DNA of 56,746 bases, from contig DASPLX010000080.1 of the NCBI GenBank assembly GCA_035627375.1, forward strand, positions 1 to 56,746, given 5' to 3'. Made by a program: the position numbers and the translations under genes. Positions 16,497 to 25,115 of the stretch are shown here, in pieces. The notes beneath the pieces are model-generated. The model made no database searches. It worked only from the letters and a program-made list of their open reading frames with translations, and had not been told where the DNA came from. The stretch comes from DASPLX01 sp035627375. GTDB lineage: Bacteria; Pseudomonadota; Gammaproteobacteria; Burkholderiales; Burkholderiaceae_D. Positions within the stretch are counted from its first letter, which is position 1, and each line of letters opens with the position of its first letter.

Positions 16497-17178
16497 ACAC
16501 CATATCCTGATTGTCGAAGACGAGCACAAGATCGCGAGGGTGCTCAATGTCTATCTCTCTCAAAACGGTTTCACGTGCATGCACGTCACGGACGGGCAAG
16601 AAGCGGTACGCACGGTGCGGGCGAAGTATGTCGACGCCTTGATACTGGATGTCAACCTGCCGACCATCTCCGGTTTCGACGTGTGCCGCAGCATCCGGGG
16701 GTTCTCCTCCATCCCGATAATCATGCTGACCGCCAGGATGGATGAGATTGATCGTGTCCTGGGGTTGGAGATCGGAGCGGACGACTATGTTTGCAAGCCG
16801 TTCAGTCCCAGGGAAATAGGAGCAAGGCTGCGTTCGGTTTTGCGGCGTGCCGAAGGCTGTTGGGCCATGGTGCAGGGGACGGATGGATTCGAGATCGAAG
16901 AAGGGGCGCAGAGGATCAGGTGGAACAAAAAGCCCCTCCCTTTGACTCCCGCGGAGTACCGTTTGCTGAAGCTGTTGGTCCTGCACCCGAGGCGGGTATT
17001 CGAACGCGACGTCCTGCTGGACGCGATCTCGTATGACTTTCGGGATTCTCACCCAAGGGCAATCGACAGCCACATCAAGAACCTGCGCAAGAAATTGGGC
17101 GACGTCGGCATTCCGGGGGATGCTATTAAGTCTGTGTACGGCATAGGCTACCGGTTCGAAATCAAGGCTGCGAACTAG
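16483..17178 (+). CDS. OmpR/PhoB-family response regulator, BaeR-like
   Basis: The 231-residue regulator has a receiver domain (about 5-118) with the acidic pair in ILIVEDEHKIARVL. The phosphorylation site is Asp56 in LILDVNLPTISGFD, with a conserved Thr and Lys in MLTARMDE and VCKPFSPREIGAR. A C-terminal winged-helix DNA-binding domain follows (about 130-230, RVFERDVLLDAISYD and IDSHIKNLRKKLGD). The receiver closely resembles BaeR (DEIDRVLGLEIGADDY), matching the BaeS-like core of its kinase. ATG 16483 follows GGGAGAAAA and overlaps the kinase gene end by 14 bases. Its target may be the adjacent RTX gene, but that is inferred from position only. Confidence 0.92.
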   Translation: MGKSKHHILIVEDEHKIARVLNVYLSQNGFTCMHVTDGQEAVRTVRAKYVDALILDVNLPTISGFDVCRSIRGFSSIPIIMLTARMDEIDRVLGLEIGADDYVCKPFSPREIGARLRSVLRRAEGCWAMVQGTDGFEIEEGAQRIRWNKKPLPLTPAEYRLLKLLVLHPRRVFERDVLLDAISYDFRDSHPRAIDSHIKNLRKKLGDVGIPGDAIKSVYGIGYRFEIKAAN

Positions 17179-17336
17179 TTCAGCGCGTCCGGTTCCGGAA
17201 AGAGGGGCCTCGCTCTTGCCGCTCAGAATTGCGTGGATCGGCCCTCTGTAAGTTCTTGTATTCCCTCCAAGTCCAATTCCACGATAAATGAATGTGGACA
17301 GGAAATCGCTTTATGTCTGCAAGGCTGCGGCAGCGG

Positions 17337-18251
17337 TCAGTCCGAGCGCCGCATCTTGTCGTCGCCCGGCATGGCGATCGCCAGCTCATCAATGAAGGCG
17401 CGCAGCCGAGGCGGCATGAGGCGATTGCCGGGCCAGACGACATGAATCGGTATCGGAGGCTGGCGGAAGGCCGTCAGCACTTCTACCAGGCGGCCATGCG
17501 CGAGTTCGTCGGCCGCCATGTAATCGGGCACTTGTACGATACCGGCGCCGAAGCAGGCTGCCTGCACCATGGCCTCGCCGTCGTCGGCCAGCATGCGGCA
17601 GTCGGGCTGTATCTCGACGATTTCGCCGTGCACGACAAACCGTAGCGGCCGCGGACGACCGGACGTCGGCATGCGATGCGCTACGAAGGCGTGTCCTTCC
17701 AGGCGCGACGGATGCTTCGGTTTCCCGTGGCGGGCAACATACCCGGGGCTGGCGTAGGTCGCTATCTGCTGCCAGCCGATCTGTCTGCTCGCGAGCCGCG
17801 AGTCGTCCAGCGGCATGATGCGTATCGCGGCATCCATGCCTTCCCTCACCACATCACATACCTGGTCCGACAGCCGCACGTCCGCGCGCAGATGCGGATG
17901 TCGCAGCAGCAGCTTCGTCACAACCGGTACGACGACGCGCTTGCCGAACGTGATCGGCACGTTGATCCGCAATTCGCCGCTCGGCTCGCCGCTTGCGCCG
18001 GCCGCCAGCGATTCGAGCTCGTCGATATCGGCGAGGATCTTTTCGCAGCGCGCAAACAAGGCTTCGCCATCGGACGTCAGGGTGACCTGGCGCGTCGTGC
18101 GATGAAAGACTTTCACGCCTAGCTGCTCTTCCAGCTTGAGGATGCGCTTGGCGATCGTCGAGGCGGTGACGCCCAGTTCGCGGCCGGCTCCTGCGAAGCT
18201 GCGATGACGTGCGGCGCTGGCGAAGGCAATGAAATGGCTGAATCCGCTCAT
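17337..18251 (-). CDS. LysR-family transcriptional regulator
   Basis: The 304-residue protein has an N-terminal winged helix-turn-helix (about 1-60: FIAFASAARHRSFAGAGREL then VTASTIAKRILKLEEQLGVK) with the family's HRTTRQVTLT strand. A linker helix and a two-lobed effector domain follow (about 90-300, LRINVPITFGKRVV). The effector part is of the class that includes DmlR-like regulators of small-acid metabolism. It is divergent from the cupin gene with a 125-base gap, the usual arrangement for a LysR regulator and its target. An inverted repeat in that gap is a likely operator. The inducer is unknown. Confidence 0.92.
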   Translation of the reverse strand: MSGFSHFIAFASAARHRSFAGAGRELGVTASTIAKRILKLEEQLGVKVFHRTTRQVTLTSDGEALFARCEKILADIDELESLAAGASGEPSGELRINVPITFGKRVVVPVVTKLLLRHPHLRADVRLSDQVCDVVREGMDAAIRIMPLDDSRLASRQIGWQQIATYASPGYVARHGKPKHPSRLEGHAFVAHRMPTSGRPRPLRFVVHGEIVEIQPDCRMLADDGEAMVQAACFGAGIVQVPDYMAADELAHGRLVEVLTAFRQPPIPIHVVWPGNRLMPPRLRAFIDELAIAMPGDDKMRRSD

Positions 18252-18262
18252 GCATCGATTAA

Positions 18263-18275
18263 GGAAAATATTTCC
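18263..18275. promoter_or_regulatory. Candidate LysR operator in the lysR/cupin divergent region
   Basis: GGAAA-ATA-TTTCC is an inverted repeat lying 12 bases upstream of the LysR start and about 100 bases before the cupin start. It sits inside an unusually AT-rich patch. LysR proteins bind short interrupted palindromes in just such divergent promoters. Confidence 0.4.
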
Positions 18276-18376
18276 TCAATATTATGACATTGAAGGATAT
18301 TCTGCTTTGGTTCGAGACGTTCCATACTTCCTGCCATGCCGTCGCACCACGGCGTCAACACACAGGAGAAATCGCC

Positions 18377-18754
18377 ATGAATGTCGTCCCGAACCCGCCG
18401 CCGGCCGAGTCCGGCATCCCTGGAATTGTCCACGCCACGCTCGCCGGCAGCAGCGACGGCTTGCGCGACATTTCGGTCTGGCATCAATCGATGGCGCCGG
18501 GCGCAGCCACGCCACCGCATCGGCACGACTGCGAAGAAGTCGTATTGTGCACCGCTGGCAACGGCGAGCTGCACATCGATGGCCATGTCGAGCGCTTCGG
18601 TCCGGACACGACGCTCTTCATTCCGCGTAATGCCGACCACCAGATCTTTAGCGTCGGAGACGAGCCGCTGCAAGTCATCGCGATATTCGGCATGACGCCG
18701 GTCGAGGTTTACCTGCCGGACGGCCAGCGCCTGGAGCTGCCGTGGCGCAGCTGA
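18377..18754 (+). CDS. Cupin-domain protein
   Basis: The 125-residue protein is a single cupin barrel. The first metal-binding motif is visible as TPPHRHDCEEVVLCTAGNGE (about residues 47-66) with two His and one Glu in the right places. The second, weaker motif is FIPRNADHQIFSVGDEPL with one His. ATG 18377 follows CAGGAGAA. Such small cupins act as metal-dependent enzymes or ligand sensors in the cytoplasm; the substrate is not known. The gene is divergent from a LysR regulator that probably controls it. Confidence 0.85.
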   Translation: MNVVPNPPPAESGIPGIVHATLAGSSDGLRDISVWHQSMAPGAATPPHRHDCEEVVLCTAGNGELHIDGHVERFGPDTTLFIPRNADHQIFSVGDEPLQVIAIFGMTPVEVYLPDGQRLELPWRS

Positions 18755-19021
18755 TCCCATGGCGCTGACGTCGCGGCCCGCCGGGGGCGTCTCGCGCAAT
18801 CGGAACGCGCCACGGCATTTACCGATAGGTAATGGAGAATGGACGGCTCGGCAAGCGGCACTCGCATCGGTAAAAATTGCATGCCATGTCGTCCTTCCTT
18901 CCATGTCGCCAACCTGCCGATCATTCTCTGCGCGCCATCCGCCGGCGCACCGGCGCTTTTCCTCGCGGCCCGCTGGCATGCTTTTCGCGACGACGCGGAC
19001 TCCTCATGGAGTCGTCAGATC
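18755..19021. other. Intergenic region before the SDR gene, no gene seen
   Basis: This 267-base gap has no supported coding sequence or recognisable RNA. It presumably contains the SDR promoter, but no clear -35/-10 pair was identified. Confidence 0.3.
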
Positions 19022-20029
19022 ATGAAAATTCGATTGAAGAAACTTGCCGACCAGGTCATCGTGATGACAGGCGCCACCAGCGGCATCGGATTGGTAACGG
19101 CGCGCAAGGCGGCGGCACGCGGGGCGAGACTCGTGCTCGTGGCGCGAAACCAAGAGGCATTGCAGCACCTCGGCGAGGAATTGGATGAACTGGGCACGGA
19201 AACGGCGTACGTGGTCGCCGACGTTGCCAATGAAGAGGATGTCCGCCGTATCGCGGAGGTCGCGATCCAGCGCTTCGGCGGTTTCGATACGTGGATGAAT
19301 ATTGCCGGGGTGGGCATTTTCGGCAAGAGCGAGCAGGTGTCCGTCGAAGACATGCGCCGGCTGTTCGACATCAATTTCTGGGGCGTCGTCTACGGCTCGT
19401 TGACCGCAGTCAGGCATCTGAAGCCGCGTGGCGGCGCGCTCATCAACGTCGGCAGCGAGACGTCGGACCGGGCGGTTCCGCTCCAAGGCATCTATTCGGC
19501 CTCCAAGCACGCCATCAAGGGCTTCACCGATGCCTTGCGCGTCGAACTCGAGGAAGAGAATGCGCCGATCTCGGTCACCCTCGTCAAGCCGGCCTCGATC
19601 GACACGATGTTTCTGGCGCACGCAAAGAACTATCTCGATGTCGAGCCGCGCCTGCCGCCGCCGATCTACGCGCCGGAGATCGTCGCGGACGCCTTGCTGT
19701 ACGCCGCCGAGCATCCGAAGCGGGACATCTATGTCGGCAGCCGCGCGAAGCTGATGGGAGCGGGCGGCTATTACCTGCCGCAGGCGGTCGACAAGGGCAT
19801 GAAGCGTTTCCTGTACCGCTACATCAGGACCGATCGTCCGGCGCGCGATCGCACCGACAACAATCTTTACGGGCACAAGCAGGATCTGCAAGAGCGCGTC
19901 GGCGTCGGCGGACGCACGCGCGAGACCAGCTACTACACGATGGCGGCGCTGCATCCGCGGGCGACCAAGATCGCGGTCCTGGGCGCAGGACTTGCATTGA
20001 CGGCGATCTGGCGGGCGCGCCGCAGATGA
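19022..20029 (+). CDS. Short-chain dehydrogenase/reductase with C-terminal extension
   Basis: The 335-residue protein is a classical SDR. The cofactor loop is TGATSGIGLVTARKAAARG near residue 16; LVARN after the second strand suggests NADP(H). The catalytic serine precedes SDRAVPLQGIYSASKHAIKG, which holds the Tyr-x-x-x-Lys pair near residues 159-163. The protein is about 80 residues longer than a minimal SDR and ends in a hydrophobic stretch (IAVLGAGLALTAIW) with a basic tail, so it may be membrane-attached. It reduces or oxidises an unknown alcohol or ketone. It lies upstream of the oxidase subunit gene with a 51-base gap and may be co-transcribed. Confidence 0.88.
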   Translation: MKIRLKKLADQVIVMTGATSGIGLVTARKAAARGARLVLVARNQEALQHLGEELDELGTETAYVVADVANEEDVRRIAEVAIQRFGGFDTWMNIAGVGIFGKSEQVSVEDMRRLFDINFWGVVYGSLTAVRHLKPRGGALINVGSETSDRAVPLQGIYSASKHAIKGFTDALRVELEEENAPISVTLVKPASIDTMFLAHAKNYLDVEPRLPPPIYAPEIVADALLYAAEHPKRDIYVGSRAKLMGAGGYYLPQAVDKGMKRFLYRYIRTDRPARDRTDNNLYGHKQDLQERVGVGGRTRETSYYTMAALHPRATKIAVLGAGLALTAIWRARRR

Positions 20030-20080
20030 GCATGCCGCTCGGTCCCGCCCAACGGAGATTGCCAAGAGACAGGACGCGAC

Positions 20081-21676
20081 ATGAGTACCACGACCGCCGA
20101 CCATACCCACGAACACCATCCTCCACATGCGCACGATCATCCGCACGGCTGGCGGCGCTGGTTGTTCGCCACTAACCACAAGGATATCGGGACGCTCTAC
20201 CTCTGGTTTTCCTTGGCGATGTTCATGGAGGGCGGCATTCTTGCCTTGCTCATCCGCGCCGAGCTGTTCCTGCCGGGCCTGCAATACTTCCATCCGGAAG
20301 TCTATAACCAGCTCGTGACGATGCACGGCCTCGTGATGGTGTTCGGCGCGATCATGCCGGCCTTCGTCGGCTTCGCGAACTGGATGGTGCCGCTGCAGAT
20401 CGGCGCTTCAGACATGGCGTTCGCGCGCATGAACAATTTCTCGTTCTGGCTGCTGCCGCCTGCCGCGCTGTTGCTGACGGCTTCGTTCTTCACGGCGGGC
20501 GGCGCGGTCGCCGCCGGCTGGACGCTGTATCCGCCGCTATCGACGCAAATGGGCGTGGGCATGGACATGGCGATCTTCGCGATCCATATCATGGGCGCGT
20601 CCTCGATCATGGGAGCGATCAACATCATCACCACGATCCTCAACATGCGCGCGCCGGGCATGACGCTGATGAAGATGCCGATGTTCTGCTGGACCTGGCT
20701 GATCACCGCCTACCTGCTGATCGCCGTCATGCCCGTGCTGGCAGGCGCGGTGACGATGATCCTGACCGACCGCCACTTCGGGACGACCTTCTTCAATGCA
20801 GCCGGCGGCGGCGATCCGGTGATGTACCAGCACATCTTCTGGTTCTTCGGTCATCCCGAGGTCTACATCATGATCCTGCCGGCCTTCGGCATCATTTCGC
20901 AGATCATTCCGACCTTCTCCCGCAAGCCGCTGTTCGGCTATGCATCCATGGTGTACGCGACGGCGTCGATCGCGATCCTGTCGTTCATCGTCTGGGCGCA
21001 TCACATGTTCACCACCGGCATGCCGGTGACCGGCCAGCTGTTCTTCATGTACGCGACCATGCTGATCGCGGTGCCGACCGGCGTGAAGATCTTCAACTGG
21101 ATCGCGACGATGTGGAAGGGCGCGATCACGCTCGAGACGCCGATGCTGTTCGCGGTCGGCTTCATCTGGGTATTCACGATCGGCGGATTCTCCGGCTTGA
21201 TCCTGGCAGTGGCTCCGTTCGACATCCATGCCCACGACACTTACTATGTGGTTGCCCATTTTCATTACGTGCTGGTGGCCGGCTCGCTGTTCGCGTTGTT
21301 CGCCGGCTTCTACTACTGGGGGCCGAAATGGACCGGCTATATGTACGACGAAGCACGCGGCCGCTTCCATTTCTGGAATTCGCTGATCTGGGTGAACGTG
21401 ACGTTCTTCCCGATGCATTTCCTCGGCTTGGCCGGCATGCCGCGCCGCTATGCCGACTATCCGGCGCAGTTCACCGATTTCAACATCGTGACCTCGATCG
21501 GCGCCTTCCTGTTCGGGTTGACGCAAGTGTATTTCGTCTTCCGCGTCGTCATTCCATCGATCCGTGGCGGCCGGAAGGCCGAGGCCAGGGTATGGGAAGG
21601 GGCCGAAGGCCTCGAATGGACCGTCGCCAGTCCGGCGCCTTACCACACGTTCGACACGCCGCCGCTCATCAAGTGA
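20081..21676 (+). CDS. Cytochrome c oxidase subunit I (aa3-type heme-copper oxidase), stand-alone
   Basis: Subunit I carries the low-spin heme, the high-spin heme and CuB, and pumps protons while reducing oxygen. The 531-residue product has about 12 membrane helices and the expected ligand motifs. MHGLVMVFGAIMP holds the low-spin heme His. FWFFGHPEVYIMILPAFG holds the CuB His, the cross-linked Tyr and the D-channel Glu of the A1 type. VWAHHMFTTGMP holds two CuB His, and HDTYYVVAHFHYVL holds both heme His. The N-terminal tail is rich in His (HTHEHHPPHAHDHPHG), which is uncommon. No subunit II, III or assembly gene is in the window. It overlaps the DUF2244 gene by one base. Confidence 0.93.
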   Translation: MSTTTADHTHEHHPPHAHDHPHGWRRWLFATNHKDIGTLYLWFSLAMFMEGGILALLIRAELFLPGLQYFHPEVYNQLVTMHGLVMVFGAIMPAFVGFANWMVPLQIGASDMAFARMNNFSFWLLPPAALLLTASFFTAGGAVAAGWTLYPPLSTQMGVGMDMAIFAIHIMGASSIMGAINIITTILNMRAPGMTLMKMPMFCWTWLITAYLLIAVMPVLAGAVTMILTDRHFGTTFFNAAGGGDPVMYQHIFWFFGHPEVYIMILPAFGIISQIIPTFSRKPLFGYASMVYATASIAILSFIVWAHHMFTTGMPVTGQLFFMYATMLIAVPTGVKIFNWIATMWKGAITLETPMLFAVGFIWVFTIGGFSGLILAVAPFDIHAHDTYYVVAHFHYVLVAGSLFALFAGFYYWGPKWTGYMYDEARGRFHFWNSLIWVNVTFFPMHFLGLAGMPRRYADYPAQFTDFNIVTSIGAFLFGLTQVYFVFRVVIPSIRGGRKAEARVWEGAEGLEWTVASPAPYHTFDTPPLIK

Positions 21677-22161
21677 TGGAACTCCAGCTGCCCAAGGACG
21701 ACATGACGACGCGCCGCGAATGGCTGCTCAAGCGCAACTGCTCGCTGACGCCGCGTCAGACGATGTGGGCGTTCGCCGTATTGTGCGCGCTGTCGTTCGG
21801 AGTCGCGCTGGCATTCCTGCTGTTGCTCGGCACCTGGATCGTGGTCGTTTTTGCGATAGTGGAGATGGCCGGCGTCGGCGCGGCCTTTTTGCACTATGCG
21901 AGGCATGCGGTCGATTGCGAACATATCGCGCTGGCGGACGGTTGCCTGCTGGTCGAACAGTTCAGCGCCGGCACCGTCCGGCAAACGCGCCTGGATCCGT
22001 GCTGGATCCGCGTCATTCCGCCGCGGCACGGAAGCGACATGATCACTCTCGAGGCGCGCGGCGTCCGGGTGGAGATCGGCCGCTTCGCCACCGAGCCGCA
22101 GCGCTGCCGCATGGCGCTGGAGTTGCGGCAGGGCTTGCGCGGCCGCAGCCTGGTTTCCTGA
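21676..22161 (+). CDS. DUF2244 membrane protein
   Basis: The 161-residue protein has two adjacent membrane helices (about residues 35-75, MWAFAVLCALSFGVALAFLL and GTWIVVVFAIVEMAGVGAAF). A cytoplasmic beta-rich C-terminal part ends RVEIGRFATEPQRCRMALEL. This is the DUF2244 layout; in related bacteria such genes neighbour cytochrome oxidase genes. The ATG overlaps the stop of the oxidase subunit I gene (TGATG), so the two are translationally coupled. A second in-frame ATG lies at 21703. The function is unknown, and an oxidase-related role is inferred from context. Confidence 0.8.
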   Translation: MELQLPKDDMTTRREWLLKRNCSLTPRQTMWAFAVLCALSFGVALAFLLLLGTWIVVVFAIVEMAGVGAAFLHYARHAVDCEHIALADGCLLVEQFSAGTVRQTRLDPCWIRVIPPRHGSDMITLEARGVRVEIGRFATEPQRCRMALELRQGLRGRSLVS

Positions 22162-22439
22162 CCCTCGCGCCGTCCGGCCGTTCGTTCCCCGTCATGCCGC
22201 GATGAGCGGAACGACTGCGCCGGCGGCGAGATGCTGATATCATCGGCCGCAATACCCTGGTGGTCCGACCTTCTCTCCAGAGGCAACTTCCGCGTATGAA
22301 TTGGTATTTCGCCGCCGCTGCAGCTCTTGCCGCGCCATCCGGGCTGGGCCGGCTTGCTGGGCGTCGCCGTCCTCGTATGGCTGGGCGGGACCCGCGATTG
22401 CCCCCTGTTTGAGTTCATAACAGCCTCTAGGACCGTCTC
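22162..22439. other. Intergenic region with a possible broken small ORF
   Basis: A short frame from 22296 (MNWYFAAAAAL) runs to a stop at 22412. The neighbouring frame gives LPRHPGWAGLLGVAVLVWLG, which looks like a membrane helix. The two together could be a small membrane protein broken by a frameshift. No ribosome site supports it, and nothing else was recognised. Confidence 0.25.
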
Positions 22440-22949
22440 ATGCCGATCACGCCATTTCATTTCGGTCCGGGTGCGGCCCTGCATGCCATCGCGCCCAGGC
22501 AAGTCAGCTTTCTCGCCTTTTGCGCCGCCAATGTTCTCATCGACCTGGAGTCGTTGTCCAACTTGGTCGCGCAGCGGTATCCGGTGCATGCGTTCTTCCA
22601 TACGTACGTCGGCGCGACGCTGATCGTCGTCGTCACGATGCTTTTGTTTTTTGCTGCGCGCGGAACGGCCGCAAGGGTGGCATTGCCGAATCTCTTCGAG
22701 TGGAAAGCGTTGAGACCGCCGCAGGTTCTCGCCGGCGCCGCCGCCGGCGCTTATTCGCATGTCGTGCTCGATAGCATCATGCATGCGGACATGTCGCCCC
22801 TGGCGCCGTTCAGCGATGTGAATCCATTGCTGGGCGCGATTTCCTTGGAAGGCTTGCACTGGTTTTGTTTCGGCGGCGCCGTATTCGCGCTCTTGGTGCT
22901 GGGCATCAGGCGGCTGGTTGGACGCGGCAACGATCACGGGAGCGCATGA
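22440..22949 (+). CDS. YdjM-like inner-membrane protein (predicted metal-dependent hydrolase family)
   Basis: The 169-residue protein has four hydrophobic segments (about residues 20-40, 50-75, 95-115 and 135-160). It begins MPITPFHFGPGAALHA, the conserved N-terminus of this family. Possible metal-binding residues appear as FHFGPG, DLESL, HAFFHTYVGATL and YSHVVLDSIMHADMSPLAPF. The pattern of His and Asp at membrane edges is shared with YdjM/YfhO-like predicted membrane hydrolases. The stop overlaps the start of the next gene (ATGA). The substrate is unknown. Confidence 0.7.
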   Translation: MPITPFHFGPGAALHAIAPRQVSFLAFCAANVLIDLESLSNLVAQRYPVHAFFHTYVGATLIVVVTMLLFFAARGTAARVALPNLFEWKALRPPQVLAGAAAGAYSHVVLDSIMHADMSPLAPFSDVNPLLGAISLEGLHWFCFGGAVFALLVLGIRRLVGRGNDHGSA

Positions 22950-23338
22950 TGGCAATTCATCTCGATCACGTCATGGTGCCGTCCCGCGACAAGATCGCCG
23001 CGGCGAAGCTGCTGGCCGGACTGCTCGGGGTGCCGTGGTCGGAAACCGGAATCGGGCCGTTCGCGCCGGTCTACGTGAACGATGGCCTGACCATCGACTT
23101 CGACGAATGGCCGGAGCCCATTCCCAGGATCCATTACTGCTTCCGCGTGGAGCAGGCCGAGTTCGATGCCATCCTGGGACGGATCAAGGCGGCCGGGATC
23201 CCCTATCGCAGCAACGTGCACGGGCCGGTCGATTTCCAGATCGACACGCAGCACGGCGGCAGCATCGTCTATTGGAACGAGCCGGACGGCCACCAGTGGG
23301 AAATGCTGACGCACAGCTATGCGCGCCGTCCGCCATGA
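22946..23338 (+). CDS. VOC-family (glyoxalase/bleomycin-resistance-like) protein
   Basis: The 130-residue protein begins MMAIHLDHVMVPSRDKIAAA and is built of two beta-alpha-beta-beta-beta units. Possible metal ligands are His8, His in RIHYCFRV and Glu in GHQWEMLTHS. It overlaps the upstream membrane-protein gene by ATGA and has GGAG a few bases upstream, so the pair is co-translated. VOC proteins range from isomerases and dioxygenases to drug-binding proteins, and nothing here fixes the substrate. Confidence 0.85.
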   Translation: MMAIHLDHVMVPSRDKIAAAKLLAGLLGVPWSETGIGPFAPVYVNDGLTIDFDEWPEPIPRIHYCFRVEQAEFDAILGRIKAAGIPYRSNVHGPVDFQIDTQHGGSIVYWNEPDGHQWEMLTHSYARRPP

Positions 23339-23356
23339 AGCCTGCGAACGGCGGCG

Positions 23357-24982
23357 TCAGGCGATCGGGTGGAACGACTCGGCTTGCGCCATCGGCCAGT
23401 AAACCCCGAACACCGGCGGCAGGCGCTGCAGCTGCGCGCTGTCGAGCAATTCCCCGGCATCGAGAAAGGGCAGCAGGTTCGATACCAGCCTGACCTGGTT
23501 GGCCGATACGCGGCGCACCAGGTGGTGCGGGCGCAGTTGCGACGGGTGAGTCAGGCCGGCCGCCGCGATCAGCTCGGCCAGCGCCTTCAGTGTGTTGCGA
23601 TGGAAATTGGCGACCCGTTCGGCCTTGTCCGGCACCACCAGCGCGCGCTGGCGCAATGGGTCTTGCGTGGTCACGCCGGTCGGGCATTTTCCGGTATGGC
23701 AGGTTTGCGATTGGATGCAGCCGAGCGCGAACATGAAGCCGCGCGCAGAATTGCACCAGTCCGCACCCAGCGCCAGCGTGCGCGTGATATCGAACGCGGT
23801 GACGATCTTACCGGAGGCGCCGATCTTGATCTTGTCGCGCAGGTTGGTGCCGACCAGCGTGTTGTGCACCAGCACCAGCGCTTCCTGCAGCGGCGCCCCC
23901 ACGTGGTCGGTGAACTCGACCGGCGCCGCGCCGGTGCCGCCTTCGCCGCCGTCGACCACGATGAAGTCGGGCGTGATGCCGGTCTGCAGCATGGCCTTGA
24001 CGATGCCGAACCATTCCCAGGGATGGCCGATGGCGAGCTTGAAGCCGGTCGGCTTGCCGCCGGACAGCGTGCGCAGCCGCTCGATGAAATGCATCAGGCC
24101 GAGCGGCGAATCGAAGGCGGAATGCATGGCCGGCGATACGCAATCGACACCCATCGGCACGCCGCGCGCTTCGGCGATTTCCGCCGATACCTTGGCTGCC
24201 GGCAGCACGCCGCCGTGACCCGGCTTGGCGCCCTGCGACAGCTTCACCTCGATCATCTTGACCTGCGTCAGCGTCGCGTTCTCGACGAACCTCTGTTCCG
24301 AGAAGCTGCCGTCCGGATTGCGGCAGCCGAAGTAGCCGGAACCGATCTCCCACACGAGATCGCCGCCCGGCTCGTCCGGATTCTCGGGGCGATGGTGGCG
24401 GCTGATGCTGCCCTCGCCGGTGTCGTGCATGAATTTCCCGATCTGCGCGCCCTTGTTCAGCGCGCGGATCGCGTTGGCGGAAAGCGCGCCGAAACTCATC
24501 GCCGAGATGTTGAACACGCTGGCCGAATAGGGTTGCGGCCGGCCGGCGCCGATCGTGATGCGGAAGTCGTGCGAGCCGATGGGCGCGGGCGCGATCGAAT
24601 GGTTGATCCATTCATAACCCTCGCCGTACACATCGAGCTGCGTGCCGAACGGGCGCTTGTCCAATTGCTGCTTGGCGCGCTGATAGACGATCGAACGCTG
24701 GTTGCGTGAAAACGGATTGGGGGCGGTGTCTTCTTCCAGGAAGTATTGGCGGATCTCCGGGCGGATGGTCTCGAAGAAGAAACGGAAGTGCGCGAGGATC
24801 GGGTAGTTGCGCAGGATGGAGCGCTTGGTCTGCCTGAGATCGGAGACGCCGACCGCTGTCAGGACGCCGGACAGCAGCACCAGCCACCAGCCCGTGCCGA
24901 GCAGCAGCGCCAGCGGCAGCGAGACGGCGAACACGGCCGCCACGATGGCGAACGTCAGGTAACGCAGTGGGAATTCCCGCAT
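23357..24982 (-). CDS. FMN-binding glutamate synthase-like protein (membrane-anchored)
   Basis: The 541-residue protein has two N-terminal hydrophobic segments (about residues 8-45). The synthase domain of glutamate synthase follows (about 80-530). FMN-barrel motifs include FNISAMSFGALSANAIRALN, GEGSISRHHRPENPDEPG, FIVVDGGEGGTGAAPVEF and GADWCNSARGFMFALGCIQS. The Cys pattern GCIQSQTCHTGKCPTGV provides a 3Fe-4S-type cluster. It lacks the glutaminase domain and the full GltB length (about 1500 residues), so it is the shorter stand-alone family. True glutamate synthase activity is therefore doubtful. It is transcribed alone on the minus strand. Confidence 0.88.
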   Translation of the reverse strand: MREFPLRYLTFAIVAAVFAVSLPLALLLGTGWWLVLLSGVLTAVGVSDLRQTKRSILRNYPILAHFRFFFETIRPEIRQYFLEEDTAPNPFSRNQRSIVYQRAKQQLDKRPFGTQLDVYGEGYEWINHSIAPAPIGSHDFRITIGAGRPQPYSASVFNISAMSFGALSANAIRALNKGAQIGKFMHDTGEGSISRHHRPENPDEPGGDLVWEIGSGYFGCRNPDGSFSEQRFVENATLTQVKMIEVKLSQGAKPGHGGVLPAAKVSAEIAEARGVPMGVDCVSPAMHSAFDSPLGLMHFIERLRTLSGGKPTGFKLAIGHPWEWFGIVKAMLQTGITPDFIVVDGGEGGTGAAPVEFTDHVGAPLQEALVLVHNTLVGTNLRDKIKIGASGKIVTAFDITRTLALGADWCNSARGFMFALGCIQSQTCHTGKCPTGVTTQDPLRQRALVVPDKAERVANFHRNTLKALAELIAAAGLTHPSQLRPHHLVRRVSANQVRLVSNLLPFLDAGELLDSAQLQRLPPVFGVYWPMAQAESFHPIA

Positions 24983-25115
24983 CGTGTCCTCCCTGCAGTG
25001 GGGACGGAGCGCCCCGCAGCTCTTTTGGCTGCCTGGCTTGCAGTGTAGTACGCGGATGGCGGGCTCGCCAGCACGGAGCGGCGAGCGGGAGGGGTAGCGC
25101 GGAGGAGTGTTGTTT

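Noticed and set aside
20537..21646. 369-codon minus-strand frame opposite the oxidase subunit I
   Set aside because: The real gene has every heme and copper ligand; the reverse frame is a His/Asp/Arg-rich shadow.
23357..24982. Glutamate synthase large subunit (gltB)
   Set aside because: It lacks the glutaminase and other domains and is only 541 residues long, with membrane segments at the start; it belongs to the shorter FMN-binding family.
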